Assembly (NCBI GenBank): GCA_016201825.1
Contig: JACQCD010000047.1
Coordinates: forward strand, 1 to 38,157
Length of the DNA: 38,157 nt
DNA from: Nitrospirota bacterium
Lineage (GTDB): Bacteria; Nitrospirota; Nitrospiria; 2-01-FULL-66-17
Direction of reading: 5' to 3'
Made by a program: the position numbers and the translations under genes. The notes beneath the pieces were generated by a model. The model had not been told where the DNA came from and did not search any database. It worked only from the letters and a program-made list of their open reading frames with translations. Shown piece after piece: positions 1 through 8,255 of this stretch; the first letter of the stretch is position 1; each line of letters opens with the position of its first letter.

Positions 1-405
1 GTCCTTGAGGGCGAGCTGCTCTTCATACGCCTTCAAGGCCAACTCCTGTTTCAGGGCGGTTTGTGCCAGCGCCGAGTGCGCCTTGAACCGAAGCGTCACA
101 TCTCGAACGACCAAGAGATAGACGAACGGCGCGCCGATCGCCGACACGATGATCACGTCGAGGATGCTGATGCCCTCTGGCAGTTTGAACACCTCGGTCA
201 CGACGGATGCCACCAGCTCGGCGAGCGCCACGATGGCTAGAATTCGAAGGAAGATCGTCAGCGGCCGGAATGGAAGGGGATCTTCGCCGTTCCGAGGGGT
301 ACGGGCGCGCGGTCTGCCGACTTCAGGTGCGCCCTCGCGTTCTTCTGGCGGTAAATCCGGTCTGCGCGGCCCTTCGTTGGGGGCGCGTCGGCCTTCATCG
401 CTCAT
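1..405 (-). CDS. Membrane protein with coiled-coil linker, N-terminal 135 residues only
   Basis: The reading frame opens with ATG at 405 and is still open at the window edge, so only the N-terminus is visible. The first 45 residues are polar and rich in Pro, Arg and Glu. Two hydrophobic segments follow, roughly residues 51-70 and 80-98. After these comes a Lys/Glu/Ala-rich stretch (residues 105-135) with a helical, coiled-coil look. Two membrane helices followed by a signalling helix is the usual start of a sensor kinase, PAS or GGDEF protein, but no catalytic domain is visible, so the function is inferred only from layout. The gene is divergent from the universal stress gene at 622. The start has a loosely spaced GGAG upstream. 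Confidence 0.55.
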   Translation of the reverse strand, partial: MSDEGRRAPNEGPRRPDLPPEEREGAPEVGRPRARTPRNGEDPLPFRPLTIFLRILAIVALAELVASVVTEVFKLPEGISILDVIIVSAIGAPFVYLLVVRDVTLRFKAHSALAQTALKQELALKAYEEQLALKD

Positions 406-508
406 AAGGAAGGGACTCCGTTCTGTTTCAGTGTACCGAGTCTCGTCCCGCTGGCAAGCTTGGCAACGCTCCTTCGCGCCCCTCCGCCCTCGCGGCGGCC
501 GTTGCCCA

Positions 509-538
509 TTGCATTCCGCAAAGTCGCCGGACTATAAT
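509..538 (+). promoter_or_regulatory. Putative sigma-70 promoter for the usp/radical SAM operon
   Basis: A perfect TATAAT lies at 533-538. TTGCAT at 509-514 sits 18 nt upstream and is a plausible but weak -35. The predicted start near 545 would give a leader of about 77 nt before the ATG at 622, which has a clear GGGGAG ribosome site at 611-616. The leader includes a T-rich run at 544-551. Confidence 0.45.
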
Positions 539-621
539 GAGCCGTTTTTTTCGTTGACCGTTCGGCTGGTTTGATCGCCTCGCCCGCTTGATGCCGTGGG
601 TGCACGCATAGGGGAGATTTC

Positions 622-2664
622 ATGTACAAAACGATATACGTCCCGGTCGATAATTCGGACCACTCCAACCGCGCGATCGATCTCGCCGTCCGGTTGGCGC
701 AGCACTTCGGCGCCACGGTCGTCGGCAGCCACGCCTACGCCGCGAAAATGCACGACAAGCGCTTCAAGCAAATGGAAGCCGGCCTGCCGGAGGAGTATCA
801 CGACGAAAAAGAGCTCGAGCGGCAGCGGCGGATTCACGACTCATTGATCACCCGCGGGCTGGAGATCATCACCGATTGCTACCTCGATGTGGTCGATAAG
901 CAGTGCAAGAGCGCCAACGTCGCGTTCGAGCGCCGGTTCCTCGAAGGGAAAAATTTCCAGGTCATTACCGAGGATATCAACGCCAACAAGTATGACCTGG
1001 TCGTCATGGGGGCTCTGGGGGTGGGCGCCGTGCGAGACAGCGTGATCGGCAGCGTGGTGGAGCGCACGATCCGCCGGATCCACACCTCGGACTTCTTGGT
1101 CATGCGCAACCCCAAGACGATCGAGCCCGACGGCCCGATCGTGTGCGCGCTCGACGGGAGCGGCCACTCGTACGGCGGTCTCATGACCGCGCTGGCGCTG
1201 GGCAAGGCGCTGAACGTGCCGGTGGAGGCCATCTCGGCGTTCGACCCGTATTTTCACTATGCGATGTTCAACAGCATCGCCGACGTCCTCTCCGAGGAGG
1301 CCGGCAAGGTCTTCCGGTTCAAGGAGCAAGAGAAGCTCCACGAAGAGATCATCGACAGCGGGCTCGCCAAAATCTACCAGGCGCACCTCGACATCGCCAA
1401 GCAGATCGCGGAGGGCGAGGGCGTCCAACTGAAGACCACGCTCCTCGACGGCAAGGCGTTCGAGCGCTGTCTGCAGTATGTGAAAAAGAACAAGCCGTGG
1501 CTGCTCGTCATGGGCCGCATCGGCGTCCACTCCGACGACACCATGGACATCGGCAGCAATAGCGAGAACCTGCTCCGCCTCGCGGCGTGCAACGTGCTCA
1601 TCTCGAATCGAACGTACGTGCCGCCCATCGACACGATGGCGCAGTACACGATCGCGTGGACGGAAGAAGCCGCCAAGCGCATGGAACGGGTCCCGTCGTT
1701 CGCCCGCGGCGTCGCGCGCACCGCGATCTACCGCTACGCGACCGAGAAGGGCCACACGATCGTCAGCAATGAGGTCGTGGACGCCGCGATGGGCCACCTG
1801 CTGCCCCCCGCCGCCGTGGCCGCGATGAAGGGCCTCGGCCAGACGTTGGACGCCGCAGGAGTCGACCGGGACAAGATGGAAGCGAGCGACGAGGTCGTGA
1901 AGGATCTCATGGGCGCGCAGAGCGCCCAGATCATGGGCCTGATGGGCGACACCGCCGCGGCCAGCGCCGGCCAGAAGATCCTGAGCTACGACGAGCGCCG
2001 CGAGCTCGACTATTGGGTGTGCAGCGACTGCGGCTACCTCGCGAAGGGGAGCCAGCCCGTGAAGTGCCCGATCTGCCCCGCCGAAGGGTCGAAATTCAAG
2101 CTCATCGATAAGTCGATCATCCTCGCCGCCGCGAAAGCCGAGGGCAATATCGAAGTCGAGATCGCGTACGACGACGTGGTCATCGAATGGACGGCCGAGG
2201 CCAAGGAACGCTTGAAGGCCGTGCCCTCGGGCTACATGCGCCGCCGGGCGAAGGCGATCATCGACAAGTCGGCGCGCAAGATGGGCCTCAAGACGATCAC
2301 CACCGACTTCACCAGCAAAGTGATCATGGAGTACGCGTCCGAGGTGAGCTGGAAGGATGAGCTGCTCGCGGGCAACGCCGAGGAGAAGCTCGCCGCGCCG
2401 GCGCCGGAGTTCGAGTGGACGCGCGACGCCAACCAACGGATCGAGCGCGTTCCCCCCGGCTACATGCGCGACTGCACCAAGGGGATGGTCGAGCAGCACG
2501 CCCGGTCCAAGGGCGTTCGCGCGATTACGATCGAGATCTGCAACGAGGGCATCGAGCTGGCCAAGGCTTCGATGGAAGAAGCCATGAAGAATCCCGCCAA
2601 GATGGAAGAAATCCTCTCCAAGTTCATGCCCAAGAAACCAGAAACCGCGCAGCCCACGGCGTAG
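622..2664 (+). CDS. Double universal-stress protein fused to a zinc ribbon and three PCP_red domains
   Basis: The protein has 680 aa. Residues 1-165 form a Usp domain with the nucleotide-binding pattern near residue 130 (GALGVGA, then IGSV). Residues 172-330 form a second, more divergent Usp domain ending in VMGRIGV and a GSNSE segment. A PCP_red repeat starts at about 341 (WTEEA, VPSF). A rubredoxin-like zinc ribbon follows with C467/C470 and C482/C485. Two further PCP_red repeats start at about 520 (WTAEA) and 596 (WTRDA). PCP_red is known as the C-terminal domain of BchB/ChlB, where it contacts the tetrapyrrole site. Its role outside that enzyme is unknown. The start has a strong GGGGAG site. 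A radical SAM gene with the same domain follows after 28 nt, so the two probably act together. A role in sensing or carrying a tetrapyrrole or metal is inference. Confidence 0.85.
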   Translation: MYKTIYVPVDNSDHSNRAIDLAVRLAQHFGATVVGSHAYAAKMHDKRFKQMEAGLPEEYHDEKELERQRRIHDSLITRGLEIITDCYLDVVDKQCKSANVAFERRFLEGKNFQVITEDINANKYDLVVMGALGVGAVRDSVIGSVVERTIRRIHTSDFLVMRNPKTIEPDGPIVCALDGSGHSYGGLMTALALGKALNVPVEAISAFDPYFHYAMFNSIADVLSEEAGKVFRFKEQEKLHEEIIDSGLAKIYQAHLDIAKQIAEGEGVQLKTTLLDGKAFERCLQYVKKNKPWLLVMGRIGVHSDDTMDIGSNSENLLRLAACNVLISNRTYVPPIDTMAQYTIAWTEEAAKRMERVPSFARGVARTAIYRYATEKGHTIVSNEVVDAAMGHLLPPAAVAAMKGLGQTLDAAGVDRDKMEASDEVVKDLMGAQSAQIMGLMGDTAAASAGQKILSYDERRELDYWVCSDCGYLAKGSQPVKCPICPAEGSKFKLIDKSIILAAAKAEGNIEVEIAYDDVVIEWTAEAKERLKAVPSGYMRRRAKAIIDKSARKMGLKTITTDFTSKVIMEYASEVSWKDELLAGNAEEKLAAPAPEFEWTRDANQRIERVPPGYMRDCTKGMVEQHARSKGVRAITIEICNEGIELAKASMEEAMKNPAKMEEILSKFMPKKPETAQPTA

Positions 2665-2692
2665 ACCGAGTCGGTCGCGACGACAGAACACG

Positions 2693-4045
2693 ATGGCCGT
2701 CGAGCTGAACCTTCCCGTCTTCCGAGCGTCTCAGGAGGAATTCAAACCCTTCCTGATCGCGTGGAACCTCACCAAGCGCTGTAACCTTCGCTGCGCGCAC
2801 TGTTACCTCTCGGCCGGCGAGCGCGACGCGGGCTCGATCGACGAGCTGACGACCGAGGAGTGCTACCGCGTCGTCGACGAGATGGCTCGCGTGAACCCCG
2901 CGTCGATCCTCGTCCTGACCGGGGGCGAGCCGCTCCTGCGCCGCGACCTCCCACACATCGCGCGCTATGCGACCACCAAAGGGATGATGGTCGTCGTCGG
3001 CACCAACGGCACGCTGCTCACCGACGAGAAGATTCGCGAGTTGCTGGACGCCGGCGTGATGGGCGTGTCGATCAGCGTCGACTCGCTCGACCACTCCAAC
3101 CATGACACGTTCCGCCGCCTGCCCGGCGCGCTCAAGGGGTCGCTGGCCGGCATCGAAGCCTGCCGCCGCAACGGCCTGCAGTTTCAGGTCCACACCACGG
3201 CAAGCAGCATGAACTACGACGAGATCCCGGCGATCATGGATTTCGCCTTCAAGGCCGGGGCGCGCGTCTACAACCTCTTCTTCCTCGTCTGCACTGGACG
3301 CGGCGAGGAGATGTCCGACATCACGCCCGAACAGTATGAGGAGGTCCTGGGCTACCTCCTCGACGTACAGACCAAATTCCCCGGCATGCTGGTCCGCTCG
3401 CGCTGCGCGCCACACTTCAAGCGCATCGCCTACGAGAAAAATCCGGAATCCACGATCACGAAGGCTCAGGGCTATGAAGGCGGCGGCTGCCTCGCGGGCA
3501 CGCACTACGCGCGCATCACGCCCGAGGGAGATCTCACGCCCTGCCCCTTCATGCCGCTCTCGGTCGGCAACCTTCGCCAATCGGGCTTCGACACCCTGTG
3601 GAACGATTCACCGGTCTTCGCCGATCTGCGCGCGCCGAAGCTCAAGGGCAAGTGCGCGGACTGCGAATACAGCGAGCTCTGCGGCGGCTGCCGCGCGCGC
3701 CCCTACGCCTCCCACGGCGACTATTTGGACGAAGACCTCTGGTGCCACTACACGCCGAAGGGCGGCGCAAAGATCCTCCCGATGGCGGAGGTCTTCGACG
3801 GCCCCCCGCCGCCGTGGAGCGAGGCGGCGATCGAGCGCTTAATCCGGTTGCCCTTCTTCCTGCAGAAAATGGTGAAGCAGCGCGTGGAGAAGTTCGCCCG
3901 CGAGCAAGGCGCCGCGCTCGTCACGCCCGAGTTGATGGAAGCCCTGCGCAAGCGGACATTCGGCAACGACACCCCGGTCTTCGACGCGGGCCGCTTCCAG
4001 GGCCTAATCCCGGAGGGGGTGACGAAGGACCGGGACGCCCCGTGA
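2693..4045 (+). CDS. Radical SAM/SPASM protein of the NirJ/AhbD type with C-terminal PCP_red domain
   Basis: The protein has 450 aa. The radical SAM cluster motif is C30, C34, C37 in CNLRCAHCY, followed by the SAM-contact motif TGGEP (76-80). The SPASM region carries C266, C284, C321, C324, C330, C333 and C351, enough for auxiliary Fe-S clusters. Residues 374-420 form a PCP_red repeat (WSEAAIERL, LPFFLQKM). The overall plan matches the enzymes that remodel haem precursors: AhbD (Fe-coproporphyrin decarboxylation), AhbC and NirJ (haem d1). The PCP_red tail strengthens a tetrapyrrole link. The precise reaction cannot be assigned, and SPASM enzymes that modify peptides remain an alternative. Its TGA overlaps the GTG of the next gene, which implies coupled translation with the HemJ-like membrane protein. 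Confidence 0.85.
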   Translation: MAVELNLPVFRASQEEFKPFLIAWNLTKRCNLRCAHCYLSAGERDAGSIDELTTEECYRVVDEMARVNPASILVLTGGEPLLRRDLPHIARYATTKGMMVVVGTNGTLLTDEKIRELLDAGVMGVSISVDSLDHSNHDTFRRLPGALKGSLAGIEACRRNGLQFQVHTTASSMNYDEIPAIMDFAFKAGARVYNLFFLVCTGRGEEMSDITPEQYEEVLGYLLDVQTKFPGMLVRSRCAPHFKRIAYEKNPESTITKAQGYEGGGCLAGTHYARITPEGDLTPCPFMPLSVGNLRQSGFDTLWNDSPVFADLRAPKLKGKCADCEYSELCGGCRARPYASHGDYLDEDLWCHYTPKGGAKILPMAEVFDGPPPPWSEAAIERLIRLPFFLQKMVKQRVEKFAREQGAALVTPELMEALRKRTFGNDTPVFDAGRFQGLIPEGVTKDRDAP

Positions 4046-4488
4046 TCGCGTCGGGACAACTCTTCAAGATCCTCACCTTCTGGGTCCATCTGGTCTCGGC
4101 CTTCATCTGGATCGGCGGCGTCATCTTTTCCAGCCTGATCCTGCTCCCCGCCGCCCAGAAGTACCTCAAGCAAGACGTCCGCGGCGAGTTCCTCCGCCAC
4201 GTCCATCAGCGCTTCCAGAAAGTCTCGGCGATCTTCGTCACCCTCCTGCTCCTCACCGGCGGCGTCAACATCCACTTTGCCAAGCAAGTCCGCGGCACCC
4301 TCACCGGCATGTACTTCACCGCCCTGATGCTCAAGATTTTCTTCTTCACGATCCTGCTCACCTTCTACCTCCTCCACCTCAAGGAACTCGGCAACCGCAA
4401 ACCCCTGGACCACTTCCCGTTCCAAGAAGCCACGCTGGTCCTGGGCATATTGATCATCCTGATGGCGGCGGTGCTAAAGCACAGCTAG
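4042..4488 (+). CDS. Four-helix membrane protein of the HemJ/CopD type
   Basis: The protein has 148 aa and starts with a GTG that overlaps the upstream stop (GTGA). There are four hydrophobic helices. Helix 1 contains a His followed by a FIWIGG segment. Helix 3 has a Lys (MLKIFFF) and a His near its end (FYLLHL). This arrangement of His in helix 1 and Lys and His on helix 3 resembles HemJ (protoporphyrinogen oxidase, haem-binding) and the wider CopD-like membrane family. Given its coupling to a radical SAM enzyme of the haem type, a role in a tetrapyrrole oxidation or haem-binding step is attractive, but the similarity is weak. A generic CopD-like copper or haem membrane protein is the alternative. 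No obvious terminator follows. Confidence 0.7.
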   Translation: MIASGQLFKILTFWVHLVSAFIWIGGVIFSSLILLPAAQKYLKQDVRGEFLRHVHQRFQKVSAIFVTLLLLTGGVNIHFAKQVRGTLTGMYFTALMLKIFFFTILLTFYLLHLKELGNRKPLDHFPFQEATLVLGILIILMAAVLKHS

Positions 4489-4520
4489 GCTCCCCGCCGA
4501 CAATCCGGGCCGAAGACGGC

Positions 4521-4550
4521 TTGTAGGACATCAAGAAATTGTCTTATACT
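4521..4550 (+). promoter_or_regulatory. Promoter placed for a leaderless transcript
   Basis: TTGTAG at 4521-4526 and TATACT at 4545-4550 are separated by 18 nt. The expected transcription start falls at 4556-4558, and the ATG of the next gene is at 4558, with no ribosome site before it. The message would therefore begin at, or within two bases of, the start codon. Confidence 0.5.
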
Positions 4551-4557
4551 GCGTGAC

Positions 4558-5058
4558 ATGAGTCGGCCGATAGACCTCGACCTCTTTAAGGTGTATACCG
4601 GAATCAAACTTGACGGCTCCCGGTCTGAGGTCGTGACACGGGCATTGGCCGATCCTCGAACCCGCGACCTCGTGTGGTTGTACCTGGCCGTGAATGAAGT
4701 TCCTTGGAAACAACTGGCCGTGCCCCCTCGACTCATCGGCGCATTGCGCCAACAGGGCGAGAAAGCTTCGCGTCTGGCCGCCGTCTGGCGGACGGCGACG
4801 GGCTACTGGCTTGGCCGCCCCTTTCGTGTGTGGTACGCCCAGCGCACCGGAGGCGCGGACATTAGGGTCAGTCGATCAGAGGAGCAACGATGGCGCGAGA
4901 GTATCTGGCTGCGAAAGATGCAATTGACGCCCTCGTTCGCGCGATCGAGCCGATCAGCCGTCGCTCGGTCGACGTCATCCTCCTCGGGGGCCTTGCGATG
5001 GCCTGGTACGGATCATCGCGCCAAACGTACGACCTCGACGCAGAAGTCTCGTCGCTGA
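4558..5058 (+). CDS. Hypothetical protein, probably frame-disrupted at its 3' end
   Basis: The first 100 or so residues look like a genuine helical protein with normal composition (MSRPIDLDLF, then ALADPRTRDLVWLYLAV). From about residue 110 the translation turns Ser/Arg-rich and simply reads the next gene out of frame, overlapping it by 169 nt. A stop codon (TAG at 4863) lies in another frame just before the next gene. A single-base shift near 4850 would therefore end the protein cleanly ahead of the nucleotidyltransferase. I do not recognise the family. Its position directly upstream of a nucleotidyltransferase-fold gene suggests a partner role. The gene appears leaderless. Confidence 0.5.
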   Translation: MSRPIDLDLFKVYTGIKLDGSRSEVVTRALADPRTRDLVWLYLAVNEVPWKQLAVPPRLIGALRQQGEKASRLAAVWRTATGYWLGRPFRVWYAQRTGGADIRVSRSEEQRWRESIWLRKMQLTPSFARSSRSAVARSTSSSSGALRWPGTDHRAKRTTSTQKSRR

Positions 5059-5420
5059 CCAGACCCCAGCTCACGCGCCTGTGGCAATCACTCGGCTTCC
5101 CGGCTGATCTGAGCGCGGACGTATCTCACTGGGGAATGATCGATCTGCCTCCCGGCTACCGCAAGCGGGCGAAGACGATCCGGCGACACGGCCGGGTCAC
5201 GGTCCGCATCCTGTCGCCGCTCGACCTCGCCATGTCCAAACTCCGAGTCATGCGCGACTCCGACATCCAAGACGCGCTGTTTTTGATCCGCCGGTTTCGA
5301 ATCACCAAGCTTCAGATCCGCCGCGCGATGAATCGCATGATCCGCGCCTCGATCCCGTCGACCGATCTGTTCTTCTTCCAGCGGTTCATGGAGGGGTTCC
5401 TCAAGGAGCAGTTCCGGTAA
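4890..5420 (+). CDS. Nucleotidyltransferase-fold protein (AbiEii/DUF6036-like)
   Basis: The protein has 176 aa and is preceded by a strong AGAGGAG site, which fixes the start. Residues 34-55 carry the nucleotidyltransferase signature: a GG ([11 protein letters not shown]) followed by acidic residues in TYDLDAEV. The rest is basic and helical. Proteins of this size and motif are usually found as toxin-like or orphan members of the AbiEii/DUF6036 groups. With the small gene before it this could be a two-gene toxin-antitoxin or tRNA-modifying pair, but neither gene matches a classical antitoxin. A housekeeping or decayed role is equally possible. Confidence 0.65.
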   Translation: MAREYLAAKDAIDALVRAIEPISRRSVDVILLGGLAMAWYGSSRQTYDLDAEVSSLTRPQLTRLWQSLGFPADLSADVSHWGMIDLPPGYRKRAKTIRRHGRVTVRILSPLDLAMSKLRVMRDSDIQDALFLIRRFRITKLQIRRAMNRMIRASIPSTDLFFFQRFMEGFLKEQFR

Positions 5421-5434
5421 CGCGAGGGAAGGAC

Positions 5435-5698
5435 ATGTCGACGGTTCTGGCCAAACGAATGACCGCCGAAGTGGAGGGCGAGTTCGTGGTCTTCCTCATC
5501 GGCATGCGCATCAACGCGTTCCGGAAAATCCACAAGTGGCTGCCCGTGGCGTTCGCGATGCCCAAGATGATTCGCGAGCTGTCGACCGCCCCCGCATCGG
5601 GTTTTCTCGGCGCCCAGACGTGGTTCGGCAATCCCTCCATCATGGTCCAGTATTGGCGCTCCAAACGCCGTGTCCCACCTCCGAATGTCTATCGATGA
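5435..5698 (+). CDS. DUF4188 family protein, C-terminally truncated
   Basis: The protein has 87 aa, behind an AGGGAAGG ribosome site. The text resembles the first half of DUF4188 proteins, small ferredoxin-fold proteins related to antibiotic-biosynthesis monooxygenases: [13 protein letters not shown], then [13 protein letters not shown], then [11 protein letters not shown] and YWRS. Family members run to roughly 150 aa. Here the homology stops at YWRSK and is replaced by a short unrelated tail. The tail's TGA overlaps the ATG of tag (ATGA). A deletion that joined the gene to tag is the simplest explanation. Activity is doubtful. Confidence 0.6.
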   Translation: MSTVLAKRMTAEVEGEFVVFLIGMRINAFRKIHKWLPVAFAMPKMIRELSTAPASGFLGAQTWFGNPSIMVQYWRSKRRVPPPNVYR

Positions 5699-6306
5699 CG
5701 AAACGCCGCAAACCCATAGCTGAACAAGCAGAAGAACCGGTCAGCGGTTGCCGCTGCTGGGCGACGGATGATCCTCTGTTCATCGTCTACCGCGACGAGT
5801 GGGGCGTGCCAGTACGGGACGACCGGCTGTTGTTCGAGCAGTTGGTGTTGAGCGGATTTCAGGCCGGGCTCTCGTGGCGGACGATTCTTTACAAGCGCGA
5901 GAACTTCCGGCGCGCGTTCCACAACTTTGAGGCGGATCGGGTGGCAACCTACGGAGCGCGCGAGCGTCGAAGGCTCTTGGCCGACGCGGGCATCATCCGC
6001 AACCGCCAGAAGATCGACGCCGCCATCAACAACGCCAAGTCCGTGCTAACGGTCCGAGAGGAGTTCGGTGCTTTTTCAGACTATCTGTGGGAGTTTGTCG
6101 GTGGCCGTCCGATTCGTCGGCGACATCCTGGCGGTGAACACCCGGCGCGCTCATCCGAGTCGGACGCGCTGTCCAAAGATCTCCAAACGCGCGGGTTCAG
6201 CTTCGTCGGTTCCACGATCGTGTATGCGTTCATGCAGGGTGTTGGATTGGTGAACGATCACCGGCCCTCGTGCCCGAGGGCGCGGAGCGAATCAGATACG
6301 GCGTGA
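5695..6306 (+). CDS. tag: DNA-3-methyladenine glycosylase I
   Basis: The protein has 203 aa. It shows the Tag pattern throughout: [14 protein letters not shown] at the N-terminus, [52 protein letters not shown] and [11 protein letters not shown] near the end. Tag removes 3-methyladenine from alkylated DNA and holds a structural zinc through two Cys and two His. Here the His of the usual YHDxEWG is replaced: the text reads YRDEWG and is one residue shorter. The other ligands (N-terminal Cys, His of NDH, following Cys) are present. Zinc binding may be weakened or use another residue. The start overlaps the DUF4188 stop, and the stop overlaps the next start (GTGA). Confidence 0.88.
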   Translation: MTKRRKPIAEQAEEPVSGCRCWATDDPLFIVYRDEWGVPVRDDRLLFEQLVLSGFQAGLSWRTILYKRENFRRAFHNFEADRVATYGARERRRLLADAGIIRNRQKIDAAINNAKSVLTVREEFGAFSDYLWEFVGGRPIRRRHPGGEHPARSSESDALSKDLQTRGFSFVGSTIVYAFMQGVGLVNDHRPSCPRARSESDTA

Positions 6307-6905
6307 ACCTCCTCTTTCGAATGCTCAAGGTCCTCTTGGCGGCCGTGTTGGGCTCGCGCTTGGCGCCGCTTGGCGAGTCGGTGGTGGCTTTTCGCGTGTG
6401 GCCGAACGACCTCGATACTAATCTGCACATGAACAATGGCCGCTATCTGACCCTCATGGATTTGGGACGCCTGGACCTGATGATCCGCGCGGGGCTCGGC
6501 CCCGTGATCGTGAGGCGACGTTGGCGGCCGATGGTCGGGACAGCCGTCATTCGGTTTCGGAGAGGCTTGGCGCCGTTCGAGCGCTATGACCTGAAAACTC
6601 GGATCGTGTCGTGGGATGAGAAGTGGTTTTGGATCGAGCAGCGATTCGAACGCGGGGGTGAGTTGGTCGCCGTGGGAGCGGTCAAAGGGCTCTTCCGGAA
6701 CCCGACGGGAAACGTCCCGACGGCTGAGGTATTGGACGTGCTCGGGGTGACCGAAGCGCCACAGATTCCGGATTGGATTCTTGCGTGGCAACGCGCGGAC
6801 GCGGGCACGGTTTCATCGATGGCCGCCGAACCTCCGCATGGGCGGAGGGCGGGCGAGAACATGTTGCTGACCACTCCTCGGTTCCCGGATCCACCGTCAC
6901 GCTAG
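6303..6905 (+). CDS. Hot-dog fold acyl-CoA thioesterase-like protein
   Basis: The protein has 200 aa from a GTG that overlaps the tag stop. An ATG at 6321 is an alternative start. After a short hydrophobic N-terminus comes the characteristic segment DLDTNLHMNNGRYL, followed by MDLGRLDLM. This is the catalytic Asn/Asp-containing loop of 4HBT-type thioesterases of the THEM6-like branch. Later parts (GTAVIRFRRGL, WFWIEQRF) fit the beta sheet of a hot-dog domain. Such proteins hydrolyse acyl-CoA or acyl-ACP, and the natural substrate is unknown. The last 35 residues are low-complexity and may be dispensable. Confidence 0.75.
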   Translation: MNLLFRMLKVLLAAVLGSRLAPLGESVVAFRVWPNDLDTNLHMNNGRYLTLMDLGRLDLMIRAGLGPVIVRRRWRPMVGTAVIRFRRGLAPFERYDLKTRIVSWDEKWFWIEQRFERGGELVAVGAVKGLFRNPTGNVPTAEVLDVLGVTEAPQIPDWILAWQRADAGTVSSMAAEPPHGRRAGENMLLTTPRFPDPPSR

Positions 6906-6922
6906 CCCATCATCGCTCATTG

Positions 6923-6959
6923 ACGGGTGGTTGTTCAACACCCAGCGAGGGGACCTCGC
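6923..6959. terminator. Paired hairpins between convergent genes
   Basis: Two small stem-loops lie in the 60-nt gap between the convergent thioesterase and PHP genes. One is a bulged stem with arms GGGTG and CACCC. The other is a perfect 6-bp stem GCGAGG/CCTCGC with a 3-nt loop at 6945-6959. There is no T-run, so an intrinsic terminator is only a guess. Confidence 0.3.
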
Positions 6960-6965
6960 CGGCGC

Positions 6966-8255
6966 TCAGCGGACGTACATCGGGTTGGAGTAAATCCAGG
7001 GGAGCCACTGGCCTTCGACCAGCAGCGCCACCTCCGCGCGGTAGACGCCGGGGCCCGCGACCGGCACCGTGACCGTCGCGGCATCTGACCGGCTGACAAC
7101 GGCGCCGTCGCGGATCACGGTGATGCGGCCCGGGTGCGGCACCGCGACGCGGAGCGTGAGGTGCTCGGTCGAACCAACGGTGTCGCCCAAGCCCCAGACC
7201 CCGCCCGCGCCATCGATCATTCGCACGTCGAATCCGGACGCGGGAACCAGCCGGTCGAACGCCAAATAAGTGCGGCCGCGTCGCAAGGCGTCCAACAACG
7301 CCATCTGCGTCAATTCATCGGCCAGCAGATAGGTGGTCGCTAGGCCAAGCGTGAGGGCGTAGGGATCGAGGTGATTGAAGATCTGGATATCCTTCTTATG
7401 GGTATCCGGCGCGCCGACGGCGACGAAATGCCGGCGCGCCGCCTCGACGTCGAACGCGGCCAGCGCACGGTCGGGCGGACGGACCAGCGACTGCAAAACC
7501 GAGGTGTCGAAGGCGTCCGAATCTTTCGCCGAAGCCCACCGATCGCGGAACACCGTTTCTTCAAGATGCTCTTGGTAGGACACGAGCGCGTCGACCAGCA
7601 GCCCCGGGTACCGCCAGGGGTCCGAACGCACCTCGTCGTAGAGGTCCCACACCTCCACCCCAGACAAGCCCGGTTCACCCCAATGCCGAAACCAGGTGGG
7701 ATGAGCGCCGATCGCCACCCCCCCCTGCGCGACGATGGCCTCCGCGACCTGTCGGAACGACAGGCGGGATGTGTCGATGAACGAGCGGAGACCGAGACCC
7801 AAGATGTAGTCATTCTCGGCGCGAAACTCGGCGCCCCGGATCACCAGCACGCCGTCGCGCCAGCCGTCGAAGCCCTGCTCGAAAATCGCGGGGCTATTGT
7901 GGTCGGTCATCATCACGAAATCCAGGCCGGCCGCCTTCGCGGCGGCGACGATCTCGGCCGGTTCACCGGCGCTGTCGTGCGAGACGTTCGAATGAACGTG
8001 GAGCACGCCACGGTATCGCTTGGGCAAGTCGAGCGGCGACACGCTCGGCTCGGCTGCCAGGGCACTCATGGTACGCCCCAACGTTTCAAATCGAAAATCA
8101 CGATAGGACGCCACGGCCACCACCGCCAGGACCAACCCCGTACCAAGCGCGATGAACCGGCGGAACCACTTCCGCACACGTCCCCGTCTGGTCGACCGAT
8201 TATCCGGGGTCCTCATCTCATCTGAGTCCCAAGACCTCTTCCCCACAACAGACAC
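6966..8255 (-). CDS. Membrane-anchored PHP-domain metal-dependent hydrolase
   Basis: The protein has 429 aa from GTG 8255. ATG at 8216 (residue 14) is an alternative start. An Arg-rich N-terminus is followed by one membrane helix at about 34-50, so the enzyme faces the periplasm. The PHP metal-binding motifs are clear: HVHSN at 86-90, HDS just after, TDHN at 117-120, then IGAHPTWFRHWG and GAPDTHK further on. PHP proteins hydrolyse phosphoesters with two or three metal ions. The last 100 residues form a beta-sandwich-like module. Standalone periplasmic PHP proteins have no well-defined substrate. The gene lies downstream of a metal-binding protein gene, but 250 nt separate them. Confidence 0.8.
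   Translation of the reverse strand: MSVVGKRSWDSDEMRTPDNRSTRRGRVRKWFRRFIALGTGLVLAVVAVASYRDFRFETLGRTMSALAAEPSVSPLDLPKRYRGVLHVHSNVSHDSAGEPAEIVAAAKAAGLDFVMMTDHNSPAIFEQGFDGWRDGVLVIRGAEFRAENDYILGLGLRSFIDTSRLSFRQVAEAIVAQGGVAIGAHPTWFRHWGEPGLSGVEVWDLYDEVRSDPWRYPGLLVDALVSYQEHLEETVFRDRWASAKDSDAFDTSVLQSLVRPPDRALAAFDVEAARRHFVAVGAPDTHKKDIQIFNHLDPYALTLGLATTYLLADELTQMALLDALRRGRTYLAFDRLVPASGFDVRMIDGAGGVWGLGDTVGSTEHLTLRVAVPHPGRITVIRDGAVVSRSDAATVTVPVAGPGVYRAEVALLVEGQWLPWIYSNPMYVR

Noticed and set aside
841-2691. 616-aa open frame on the minus strand opposite the Usp/PCP_red gene
   Set aside because: Arg/Asp/His-rich translation without domain pattern. The plus strand codes for clear Usp and PCP_red domains, so this is a codon-bias shadow.
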